Positions 32,428-39,847 of a DNA stretch of 64,000 nucleotides are shown one piece after another. Origin of the DNA: JACZUI01 sp965216725 (lineage in GTDB: Bacteria > Actinomycetota > Acidimicrobiia > Spongiisociales > ZC4RG35); the NCBI GenBank assembly GCA_965216725.1, contig CBDCGI010000007.1, forward strand, positions 186,001-250,000, read 5' to 3'. Numbering within the stretch: the first letter of the stretch is position 1; every line of letters begins with the position of its first letter. The position numbers and the translations under genes are program-made. The notes beneath the pieces are model-generated. The model worked only from the letters and a program-made list of their open reading frames with translations. It made no database searches and was not told the origin of the DNA.

Positions 32428-33393
32428 CTAAGAAGTATCGGCGAGCGCCTGCCGTGCTCGCCCCACTGCTTCCGCTTCGATCTCTTGGATCGCTATGAGC
32501 TCGTCTTCCCAATCGTCGAGCAGGTCATGGGCAACGGTCGCAAAGGCGGCACCAAACGCGATGGTCAGATCCGACTCCTGCCTGCACATCACATCTTGAG
32601 TCGCTACTTCAATCTCGAAGAGACGAGCCTCTTCTACAGGATGATTGCCGATTTGTTGCCCAACATCTTCCGTTGCCTCCTCAGGGTTCTCGTACTCAAA
32701 GCCGGACCGACTCATGCATCGCCGCCATTCACTCAATGCTGATTGCAGATTCCCATCAGACAAGGTCTCACTCCAAAGCTCACCCGACACATAGGTCCTG
32801 GTCTCACCCACCTGTGCGTAGTCGCCCACGTGCCCCCACACGTCTTTGTAGGCCCTTCCGACGCAGCCGCCTGAAACCCAAACCGACGTCCCGCCGTCGG
32901 GTTCCACATACGTATACCGGTCTTGCTCGGTGCCTCTAAAGGCTAGTTCGAACTCAACCTGCTCCTCCGGAGACAAGGAATCGAACGGATCCGGACCCGC
33001 TCGATCCGGGTTGAATCCGCCCGGTGCAGAACGCTGACTCACAATCTCGGCGAATCCATAGCCCGTGGCCATTGCCTTATCCAAGTCGTCAAACAGCCAG
33101 CGATCGATATCGGACCATGAAGCGCCGAACCCAGACACCTGCTCGGTTGTCACGCCTTCATAGTTGAACCAGTGATAGCCGGCTTCATGCATACATCGTT
33201 CGATCAACGTGTCCACCACATTGAGAAGGAATATGTCGTCCTCGGGACTCACCTGTGTTCGGAAGATCTCGCCGAGACGCCGAACCCCTTCAGACCCACC
33301 AACCTCATCGAAGACCGCCGGATCGGCCTCGCCATCGCCACAGGAGGCGATGGCGAGACCTAGTAGGACACTTAGGATCCCAACTCTCTTCAC
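32428..33393 (-). CDS. Large lipoprotein with Cys/Gly/Pro motifs (cassette C)
   Basis: The protein is 321 aa from GTG 33393, whose first three bases overlap the stop of the secreted-protein gene (GTGA). An in-frame ATG at 33432 is possible but lacks coupling. Lipobox 'LGLAIASC'. Motifs RCMHEAGYHWFN (near residue 70) and RCMSRSGFEYENPEE (near 240) match the pattern in the cassette A and B lipoproteins. The middle part has 'YVEPDGGTSVWVSGGCVGRAY'. About twice the length of the other two. Confidence 0.72.
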   Translation of the reverse strand: MKRVGILSVLLGLAIASCGDGEADPAVFDEVGGSEGVRRLGEIFRTQVSPEDDIFLLNVVDTLIERCMHEAGYHWFNYEGVTTEQVSGFGASWSDIDRWLFDDLDKAMATGYGFAEIVSQRSAPGGFNPDRAGPDPFDSLSPEEQVEFELAFRGTEQDRYTYVEPDGGTSVWVSGGCVGRAYKDVWGHVGDYAQVGETRTYVSGELWSETLSDGNLQSALSEWRRCMSRSGFEYENPEEATEDVGQQIGNHPVEEARLFEIEVATQDVMCRQESDLTIAFGAAFATVAHDLLDDWEDELIAIQEIEAEAVGRARQALADTS

Positions 33394-33773
33394 GGCATTG
33401 GGTCTCCTGCGGGACAACCAGCCGTGCTCCACAGGTAGTGAGACTGGCCGTCGCTGTCCCTGCTGCCGTTTATGTCATCCTCCTCATACTGGGCCACGCT
33501 CAAACAGTATTTGACACCTCCTGTATAGGTATTGCCATCAAATACGCGTAGACCCTTCGTCTCGCGGTTTCGAATTGAGTCGTCCTCATTGTCAACCGAC
33601 GACGGCCAATCAGGATCACTAGTGGACGGATCCCAGAACTGTCCGGAGAAGTTGACACTGTCCCAGATGCATCCCTCCCCGGAGTTGCAGATGTTGTCGG
33701 CAAGAGCCACGGTGGTTCCGAGTGTCAGTAGCGCAAACCCGCCAACTAAAGCCACACGGAGTAGCCGCTTCAT
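33390..33773 (-). CDS. Secreted peptidase-inhibitor I36-like protein (cassette C)
   Basis: The protein is 127 aa from ATG 33773, preceded by AAAGGAGACG. The signal peptide VALVGGFALLTLGTTVALA is followed by a mature protein starting DNICNSGEGCIWDSVNFSGQFW. The Cys-x-Ser-Gly-x-x-Cys-x-Trp start, Gly/Asn/Trp content and later 'VKYCLSVAQYEEDD' and 'LWSTAGCPAG' cysteines are typical of the I36 inhibitor family (Streptomyces SMI type). It could inhibit proteases or act as an envelope effector. First gene of the cassette C operon, coupled to the lipoprotein. Confidence 0.78.
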   Translation of the reverse strand: MKRLLRVALVGGFALLTLGTTVALADNICNSGEGCIWDSVNFSGQFWDPSTSDPDWPSSVDNEDDSIRNRETKGLRVFDGNTYTGGVKYCLSVAQYEEDDINGSRDSDGQSHYLWSTAGCPAGDPMP

Positions 33774-33990
33774 TTCGTCTCCTTTCGGCGAGGTGTGCGT
33801 CCCGCTCCGCCACACCTACCTTGTGTCGGCCCGAGCCAAAACGTCGCGTCTTCACATCTAGCAAATCGGTAGCCACCCCTAGGCTCTGATCCGACTTTGG
33901 TTCTGTTGGTTCCAAAGGAGCCTTGCCGATCTCACACCTGCCGATCTCCCCGGTTGATACGGATTCGACAGGTGCCGTCCAAAAAGAATG
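33774..33990. other. Promoter-side intergenic region of cassette C
   Basis: 217 bp upstream of the I36-like gene up to the att3 hairpin. No gene is seen. It must contain the minus-strand promoter for cassette C, but I could not single out -35/-10 boxes. Confidence 0.35.
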
Positions 33991-34015
33991 ACCCCCAGGT
34001 CTAGGACCTGGGGGT
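33991..34015 (-). terminator. Hairpin left of att3 (relic of tRNA terminator)
   Basis: ACCCCCAGGTC (33991-34001) and GACCTGGGGGT (34005-34015) form a perfect 11-bp stem with a TAG loop, nearly identical to the hairpin at att2. On the minus strand it precedes CATTCTTTTTGG. Confidence 0.68.
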
Positions 34016-34020
34016 TCGTA

Positions 34021-34063
34021 GTAGCGGGGGCGGGATTTGAACCCGCGACCTTCGGGTTATGAG
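34021..34063 (-). other. att3: 43-bp tRNA-Met 3' fragment between islands II and III
   Basis: Identical over 43 bp to 41080-41122 and to att2. Followed by the same GACCTAGGGTCATGG end sequence as att2. No 5' tRNA half. Confidence 0.9.
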
Positions 34064-34200
34064 ACCTAGGGTCATGGTTTCGCTGACCAGGCGAAATGCG
34101 AGAAACGCCTGCTCAGAGGGCCTTTTCGGTTCGCGTCGTTTCGCGTTCTTGACCGTCCCATCGCACCCTCTCGCGCGATGGACGCGCGATGGGCTCAAAG
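34064..34200. repeat. Island left-end repeat, copy 2
   Basis: Closely related to 22298-22440. It shares TGACCAGGCGAAA with a downstream inverted partner (CGCCTGCTCA) and the CCCATCGCACCCTCTCGCGC block. It marks the left end of island III just as copy 1 marks island II. Confidence 0.7.
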
Positions 34201-34201
34201 T

Positions 34202-34645
34202 TCAGTTCGATCTGGCGGCGGCGATCAAGGCTCCTGCAGCTACCAACGTTCCCACTGCATAGGCCCATCCGAGTACCGGGCCGTCAGATGTGAAGAACAC
34301 GACTGCTGCGAGACCAAGAGTGGCAGGAAAGATCCACAAGACCTTGACTGCCCAAACGTCGCCAGACCTCAATCTCGACCAGACAATGACCAGGGCAAAC
34401 AGGGCTAACCCGAGGTAGCCCGACGCCAGCAATCGAGCTTCGCGCGTGAGGTAGTCCGCCGCAGACGGATTGTCTGTCGAAAACGCCTCCCATGACTCTC
34501 CCACGGTTGCCTCGAAGTCGTTAGCGTCGATCGGTGCGAAGAGGATCATCACAGCTGTCGCCGCCATGCCCACGGCGAGCAGAGCCAAAACGATTCCTGC
34601 CACCCGAGTTGGCCTCGGTGTCTCTCGGCCACGTGTTTGTTTCAT
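34202..34645 (-). CDS. Hypothetical four-helix membrane protein
   Basis: The protein is 147 aa. Four hydrophobic helices (VAGIVLALLAVGMAATAVMI, LLASGYLGLALFALVIVW, VLWIFPATLGLAAVVFF, LGWAYAVGTLVAAGALIAAA). A short exported loop after helix 1 contains 'FEATVGESWEAFSTDNPSAADYLTREAR'. No family is assigned. It overlaps the next upstream gene by 4 nt and is the last gene of a three-gene minus-strand operon. Confidence 0.7.
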   Translation of the reverse strand: MKQTRGRETPRPTRVAGIVLALLAVGMAATAVMILFAPIDANDFEATVGESWEAFSTDNPSAADYLTREARLLASGYLGLALFALVIVWSRLRSGDVWAVKVLWIFPATLGLAAVVFFTSDGPVLGWAYAVGTLVAAGALIAAARSN

Positions 34646-35037
34646 GAGGCGTATTGCGTCACACGGGACGCCTTTGGGTAGAGGGTGAGAAGGAGCAGCG
34701 CGAAGACGCCGTGGATGATCACACCGGTGGACGCCTGGCCTAGATCATCGAACAGGACGAGTCCGGAGTACCAGGCGACTGCTGAGAAGAGCACGGCAAG
34801 GGCGATCGCGAACTTCACCCAAAGCAGCCTTTTCACAGGGTCGCGCGCCGCGATAACGATGAAGACTCCTGCGGCGGCGAGACCGGCGCCCAACGTCATC
34901 TTGGTTGAAGTCAGGTAGGCCGATGTGCTCTCGGCAGCCTGCATCAGCGCCAGTTGATCCGGAGCAACCAGATAGAGAACACCGAATACAGCGTTGCCTA
35001 GTCCGTACAAGATCATCGTTGCTTTGAGCATCATCAT
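34642..35037 (-). CDS. Hypothetical four-helix membrane protein
   Basis: The protein is 131 aa. Helices: ATMILYGLGNAVFGVLYLVA, a second around 'MTLGAGLAAAGVFIVIAA', 'FAIALAVLFSAVAWYSGLVLF' and 'VIIHGVFALLLLTLYP'. It resembles small actinobacterial membrane proteins of unknown role. It overlaps the phosphotransferase stop by 4 nt, so it is translationally coupled to it. Confidence 0.7.
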   Translation of the reverse strand: MMMLKATMILYGLGNAVFGVLYLVAPDQLALMQAAESTSAYLTSTKMTLGAGLAAAGVFIVIAARDPVKRLLWVKFAIALAVLFSAVAWYSGLVLFDDLGQASTGVIIHGVFALLLLTLYPKASRVTQYAS

Positions 35038-37568
35038 GGTTCGACCTTCCTCACAGTCCCGGCCGTTCCGTCGACGGTCACGATCTCCCCGTCCGATAGG
35101 AGCTCGGTAGCTCTCCCGGTGGCGACGACTGCAGGGACCGCGTACTCGCGGGCGATGATCGCCGGGTGGGAGAGGACACCTCCGGCGTCGGTGACTAGGG
35201 CCCCAATGCTCGGGAACAGCACCGACCAGACCGGCGATGTGATGGGGCAGACGAGGACGTCGCCTGGCTGGAGCTTGCCGAATTGGCTGTCGTCCATCAC
35301 CACCCGCACCGGGCCGGTGTGCTCCCCCGCCGAGGCTGCCAACCCTCGCAGGGTCGAGTCTGAGTTGGCATCGGTGTCAGTTCTTAGGGCCAACATCGCG
35401 TCGAAGCTCCACAGCATGGCCTCCATAGGTATCCGGGCGTCCGCGGGAAGAAAGTCGAGAGCGGGGGGCCCGGGGGGAGCCTCACCGTAGGAAGGCGGAC
35501 CTGGGTTGAGCTCGGCCCAGATGCGTTCTCCCTTGCGATGTTGGATCAAGTCGCCAAGGTCGTCACCGTCGTCAAGGAGCGCGGCGCGGGCTTCGCTGAG
35601 TTCCAAGAACCGTACGTCATGGGTATCACCGATCACACCGCGTTCGGCGAGGCGTGTTCCGACTTCGAGGATTGCATAGCGGGTGATCGCCAGTGGTGCG
35701 CTCAGCGTGAAGAACTCGTTGTCTTCCCTAACCGGATAGGCTCTCATGGCTCTGGTCAGCGCTCTCTCGAATCTGCTTTGGTCTCCCGGTTGTTCGGCGA
35801 GGCTCTGACGTGCCTCGGCTGCGCTCTGCTCCCTGGTTGTTGTCGATGAGGATTGGTCGGCTCTCGGGTCGTAGCCGGCTTCCAGCTGGCCTTTGATCAT
35901 TTGCAGGAACAGCCCTGGGTTCTCAGCAAGCGTTGGCTCGGCGACGTTGTATCCGAGAGCGCGGCATCCGTAGTGGTGCAGAAACTCATGGAACTCGGCT
36001 GAGAATTGCTCATCGATATCCGTCAGTTGCTCGATCGTCTGTTCATTCGGCTGCCGGATGGCCTCGAGCACAGCGGGACGTTGGGATGCCTTGTTCGCCA
36101 GCTCGTGGAGACAACGGGCGGGCTCGGTGGATTTGAAGGACGTCCCACTGACCAGATCCATTGTCCGGGCCAGGTCCCAGCCGAGGACCTCCTGACAGGT
36201 GGTTGCCAGGTCATACATGATGATCGCCAGCGTTCCCGCGAGGAGGCTGTGGATTTCGATGCCTCTTTCCAACAGGTCCACCGTCGAGCTGATGTGATGG
36301 TCCAGTTCGGCGTTGTTGAGCGCACTCAGATCGGTGTCCAGATGCCGGTAGATGTCGCTGTTCAGTTGGGGCTGCCAGGTTTCGTACCAGCGGTCGACGT
36401 ATTCGCCCGCTTTGTCGGAGCGCACCGCTTCGGCGGCTTTGGCGATGCGTTTCCGCATGGCGGGCACTGTGCGGGCCGCCAGCCACATCAGCCATTGCGG
36501 TGGCATCCGGGACGGTTGGCGGCCTCCCATGGGCACGAGGCGCATGTAGGGCCACATCCCGAACTCGCGAAACTCGATCCCGTCGAATAGGTAGCCGAAG
36601 TCCTCGGCCCAGCGTTGTGACGTCGCTCTGACCAGAGGGAAGATGAAGAGGTCGATGGGGTGGCCGGGACGGGGACTGTGACTGGCGTCGTGTTGCCAAT
36701 AGCCAGGCGGGACTTCGAAGTCGATCGGAATCGGTTCGATGGGTTGGTCGGGCAGCGAAGTGATGGGACGAGCCTGGAGTAGGAAGACCATTCCGTCTTC
36801 GATGGCCCATTCGATGTCCTGGGGAGTTCCGAAGTGGGATTCGACACGCCGGGCCAGGTCGGCGATCTCGAAGGCGCGCTCCGCGTCGATGGCGTTCTCC
36901 GGCGAAGATTCACACTCTGCCGCATCGGCTGTCACCAGCCATTCGTCAGGCGACACGTCACCTGAGACCAATCTCTCCCCGAGACCTTTGACCGCGTTGA
37001 TGACCACCTGATGCCGGTCACCGGTCACTGGGTTGGCGGAGAAGGCCACTCCGGCGGCCTCGGCGTCGACCATCTCCTGAAGGAGGACAGCCATCGATTT
37101 CAGGCCGAGGGAATGTTCCTCTCGGTAGGCTTTCAGGTGGGTGGCGAAGGCCGAGGCCCAGACTCGCCGTAGCGCCTCTAGGACTTCGTCGAGGCCAATC
37201 GCGTTGAGCATTGTTTCGTATTGACCGGCGAAAGAGGCGTCTGCGAGGTCTTCGGCCACAGCCGAGGAGCGGACGGCAAGTCGCCTGTCAGCTAAGGCAC
37301 CCAAACTGTCGGCTATCACCTCGCGAAGGCCATGCGGGATGGGCGACGACATCACAGCTCGCGATGGGCTGTCAGCGTCCAGCCTGGCGTCATCGAGGAA
37401 GCTGTCGAACCCGTCGGTGGTGACGACAACTCCGTCCGGGACCGGGAAGCCGGCTTGTGATAGCGACGACAGGTTTGCCGCCTTGCTGCCCACCCTTCCG
37501 GCGTCGGACACATCGATCTCGGCGAGTTCGAGGACAAGGCCTTGGGATGTCGAACGCATTGTTGCCAT
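35034..37568 (-). CDS. PEP synthase/rifampicin phosphotransferase (Rph)-like enzyme
   Basis: The protein is 844 aa. An N-terminal ATP-grasp PPDK_N domain (residues about 15-300: 'VGSKAANLSSLSQAGFPVPDGVVVTT', 'LAVRSSAVAEDLADASFAGQYETML', 'EAAGVAFSANPVTGDRHQVVINAVKGLG', 'DIEWAIEDGMVFLLQARPI') precedes a large middle domain (about 310-750) and a C-terminal phosphohistidine domain with 'TDAGGVLSHPAIIAREYAVPAVVATG'. No PEP/pyruvate-binding barrel follows, so the order and length fit Rph-type antibiotic phosphotransferases (about 865 aa) rather than PEP synthase. The substrate is not provable from sequence. First gene of its operon, next to a TetR gene. Confidence 0.85.
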   Translation of the reverse strand: MATMRSTSQGLVLELAEIDVSDAGRVGSKAANLSSLSQAGFPVPDGVVVTTDGFDSFLDDARLDADSPSRAVMSSPIPHGLREVIADSLGALADRRLAVRSSAVAEDLADASFAGQYETMLNAIGLDEVLEALRRVWASAFATHLKAYREEHSLGLKSMAVLLQEMVDAEAAGVAFSANPVTGDRHQVVINAVKGLGERLVSGDVSPDEWLVTADAAECESSPENAIDAERAFEIADLARRVESHFGTPQDIEWAIEDGMVFLLQARPITSLPDQPIEPIPIDFEVPPGYWQHDASHSPRPGHPIDLFIFPLVRATSQRWAEDFGYLFDGIEFREFGMWPYMRLVPMGGRQPSRMPPQWLMWLAARTVPAMRKRIAKAAEAVRSDKAGEYVDRWYETWQPQLNSDIYRHLDTDLSALNNAELDHHISSTVDLLERGIEIHSLLAGTLAIIMYDLATTCQEVLGWDLARTMDLVSGTSFKSTEPARCLHELANKASQRPAVLEAIRQPNEQTIEQLTDIDEQFSAEFHEFLHHYGCRALGYNVAEPTLAENPGLFLQMIKGQLEAGYDPRADQSSSTTTREQSAAEARQSLAEQPGDQSRFERALTRAMRAYPVREDNEFFTLSAPLAITRYAILEVGTRLAERGVIGDTHDVRFLELSEARAALLDDGDDLGDLIQHRKGERIWAELNPGPPSYGEAPPGPPALDFLPADARIPMEAMLWSFDAMLALRTDTDANSDSTLRGLAASAGEHTGPVRVVMDDSQFGKLQPGDVLVCPITSPVWSVLFPSIGALVTDAGGVLSHPAIIAREYAVPAVVATGRATELLSDGEIVTVDGTAGTVRKVEP

Positions 37569-37583
37569 GACTTCCTCCTTCGC

Positions 37584-38222
37584 CTAGTCAGCGGGCCCAG
37601 GTCCTGTTGGGGTGACGGCAGCCGTATGGCCGAAAGTCATTGCCATCGACACCTCACGGCACGCCTCGAGATCGACATCCGGATCCAAAGCGGCCTGCAG
37701 GTTCAAGCCGTCGTGAATCGCGATCATCACCCGGGCCATCGCTCGGGCATCGAGGGCCGCACTGATCTGACCTCGTTCCTGCGCTCTCCTGATGAAGGTT
37801 TCAGCGAGGTCACAGTGATGTTTCCAACGGTTGAGGACTTCAGCTCGAATGTCATCGTCGTGGAGTGCTTCGGCCCAGGAGGTGAACCTCAACTGCATCG
37901 TTGCGTTCATCGCCTGCGGATCATCGAAACGACGGATGTTGGCTGACACCAGCATGTCCACCAGGACACGCAGATCCTCCACTCCGTCTTCACTCGACAG
38001 TACGTCATCCACGGTCAAGCCCCCCCGCCGCCGCACTGCCGTCTCCAAGATGTCGCTCTTCCCTTCGAAGTAGCGGTAGGCGAGCGTGTCGCTGACACCG
38101 GCTTCGGCAGCAATATCCGCCATCGTTGTTCTCTGGAAACCGTTCCGAGCGAAACAAGTGATGGCTGCGTCGAGGATCTGCTGGCGCCGCTGCTCGAGGT
38201 GAGCCTCAGAAACCTTGGGCAT
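37584..38222 (-). CDS. TetR family regulator
   Basis: The protein is 212 aa with an N-terminal TetR HTH: 'RRQQILDAAITCFARNGFQRTTMADIAAEAGVSDTLAYRYFEGKSDIL'. The C-terminal ligand domain is helical. It lies just upstream of the phosphotransferase operon (15-bp gap, same strand), so it is probably co-transcribed and controls it. A strongly A/T-rich palindrome precedes its ATG. The ribosome site GGAGGATCGT is good. Confidence 0.92.
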   Translation of the reverse strand: MPKVSEAHLEQRRQQILDAAITCFARNGFQRTTMADIAAEAGVSDTLAYRYFEGKSDILETAVRRRGGLTVDDVLSSEDGVEDLRVLVDMLVSANIRRFDDPQAMNATMQLRFTSWAEALHDDDIRAEVLNRWKHHCDLAETFIRRAQERGQISAALDARAMARVMIAIHDGLNLQAALDPDVDLEACREVSMAMTFGHTAAVTPTGPGPAD

Positions 38223-38236
38223 ACGATCCTCCGTAG

Positions 38237-38255
38237 ATAAATATGGTTTATTTAT
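38237..38255. promoter_or_regulatory. AT-rich palindrome, candidate TetR operator
   Basis: ATAAATA-TGGTT-TATTTAT is a perfect 7-bp inverted repeat, 15 bp upstream of the TetR ATG (38222), continuing into TTTAT repeats. It is conspicuous against a GC-rich background and placed to overlap the promoter, as expected for autoregulation. Confidence 0.6.
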
Positions 38256-38372
38256 TTATACGGACAGAGTGATCGCCTGTCAAGACCTACCGCCCAAAGA
38301 GGAACAGCCAGCCTCGACCCCGCCGTCCACACACCCTGAGAAATATCCAGTGATGCGGGCAGGTAGCTTCCG

Positions 38373-39077
38373 TCACCCGCCTGCGAGGAGCCCTTCGAAA
38401 GTTCCACTCAGCTGCTCCGGTTCAAACTCTTTCTCCAACAGGGAGGAGACAATGGTCCGGCGCACAACACGTTCGACACGCGCTGGACTCCGCCCATCGC
38501 CGACAGGCATTCCCAAAGCCAGGAGCGCCGGGAAGATCTCGAGTGGTTGTCTGGCGACGTGGTCGAGTCGAGTGCGGACGACCTCTGGACCGAGCCGGAT
38601 GGCTGCGTCCACCGAGGGCCGCATGAGCTGGATGTTCTGGACGATGAAGGCAGCCAGCGCGGCGCGCATGGCTTGCCGGTCCTCAAGTCGGGCTGACGAA
38701 TGGGCGAAGCGCGCGCAAAGGAGGTCGGCCGGCTCCGGATTGATGCCATAGAGGACAAGCGACCGCTTGTTCGGAAAATAGCGGTAGAGCGTCCCCACGC
38801 TGACGTAGGCTGCCCGAGCAGCTTGTTCCATCGACAGGCCGCTTGGTCCTGGTTCAGCCATTAACGGCGCGACCCGCTGGTAGATATCCAAACGCCGCTC
38901 GACCACGTTCTCGCGGGGGCGTCCGGGTTTCCTGAACCTGTTGGCCTCTTTCCCCAAATAACCCTCCAGTGGATTGTCCACCGTCGGTGCAATTCGTACC
39001 TTAGGGAGCGTGCCTTCCCAGTGTCCCGATGCGATCCCGGAACCACCACCGCCGGTGTTTCCGGTCGTCCCCAGCAT
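38373..39077 (-). CDS. TetR family regulator
   Basis: The protein is 234 aa from ATG 39077, behind a near-perfect AAGGAGGTGAT. The N-terminal leader of about 45 aa precedes the HTH: 'VERRLDIYQRVAPLMAEPGPSGLSMEQAARAAYVSVGTLYRYFPNKRSLV'. The C-terminal part is typical of TetR ligand domains. It is on the same strand as the previous TetR gene, with a 150-bp gap. It is divergent from the DUF2269-like gene at 39165, its likely target. Confidence 0.88.
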   Translation of the reverse strand: MLGTTGNTGGGGSGIASGHWEGTLPKVRIAPTVDNPLEGYLGKEANRFRKPGRPRENVVERRLDIYQRVAPLMAEPGPSGLSMEQAARAAYVSVGTLYRYFPNKRSLVLYGINPEPADLLCARFAHSSARLEDRQAMRAALAAFIVQNIQLMRPSVDAAIRLGPEVVRTRLDHVARQPLEIFPALLALGMPVGDGRSPARVERVVRRTIVSSLLEKEFEPEQLSGTFEGLLAGG

Positions 39078-39164
39078 CGTCAGGCATCACCTCCTTCGAC
39101 GCGGCACGGTGCATCGGCTCGATGTCTGACGCTCCGACGACGGTCGCCTACCTCGGGCTATGCG

Positions 39165-39608
39165 ATGCAACTTGACGACTGGCTGTTGCTCATCCATGTC
39201 GTAGCCGCAGCAGTCTGGCTCGGTGGAGGAATAGTCCTCTTCCTGCTCGGCCGGTATGCGGTCCAAACGGGCATAGAGCCGAAGATCATCCAACAGTATG
39301 AGTGGATAGGCCCCCGGATCGGCGGACCGATCTCGATTCTCATCCCGGTGACCGGGGTATGGATGGTTGCACGCAGCGCATCGTGGGGTTTCACCGACCT
39401 CTGGATCATCCTGGGACTGGTCCTCTTCGTGGCGATGCTCGCCCTTGCATTCGTAGGCCACACCCCCAACTACAGGCGAATCGGATCTGCTGAACAGCAA
39501 GGTGACACGGCTCGAGTTGTCCACCTGGCGAGACGTGGATTCGCTTTAGCCGGAGTCGAGGTGGCAGTGTTGTTGGTCATCTTCGGCATCATGGTCTTCA
39601 AGCCCTAA
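39165..39608 (+). CDS. DUF2269-like four-helix membrane protein
   Basis: The protein is 147 aa from ATG 39165. 'WLLLIHVVAAAVWLGGGIVLFLLGRYAV' is the typical first helix with His, followed by 'IGGPISILIPVTGVWMVARSASWGF', 'LWIILGLVLFVAMLALAFVG' and 'FALAGVEVAVLLVIFGIMVFKP'. Resembles DUF2269/CopD-like membrane proteins of unknown function. The upstream in-frame extension overlaps the divergent TetR gene and is rejected. Confidence 0.8.
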   Translation: MQLDDWLLLIHVVAAAVWLGGGIVLFLLGRYAVQTGIEPKIIQQYEWIGPRIGGPISILIPVTGVWMVARSASWGFTDLWIILGLVLFVAMLALAFVGHTPNYRRIGSAEQQGDTARVVHLARRGFALAGVEVAVLLVIFGIMVFKP

Positions 39609-39847
39609 AGACCCACGTCATCATCTCCGGAAGCGTCTTGACGCGTGATCCTCGCCAGGTGGTTGGCTTACTACCGGCAACCCCAGATCCCCCGGGGATT
39701 ACAGACCGCCGGCCCCGACCTCCAATGATCTCCGAGACTGTTCCCGGAGAATGACGACTGCGGCTTGTGACGTGGTTGCCAACCCGAAGAGGCCGCCCGC
39801 TTCGTAGCGTGCTCGCCTTCCCCGACAGCTAAGGAAAGGAGGCGGGG
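39609..39847. other. Intergenic region upstream of the integrase
   Basis: 239 bp without a credible gene. It contains GATCCCCCGGGGATTAC (a CCCCCGGGG palindrome near 39687-39699). The integrase ribosome site AAGGAAAGGAGGCGGGG is very strong. Confidence 0.4.

Larger units (their letters stand above)
22255..34063. mobile_element. Integrated island II (att2 to att3, about 11.8 kb)
   Basis: The segment is bounded by two identical 43-bp tRNA fragments. It contains a small HTH regulator, an ECF sigma/anti-sigma-like pair, three small secreted proteins, two lipoproteins, two adaptors and two MacB-type ABC transporters arranged as convergent operons (22.8-29.4 kb plus strand, 33.8-29.4 kb minus strand). 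No integrase is present. Confidence 0.7.
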
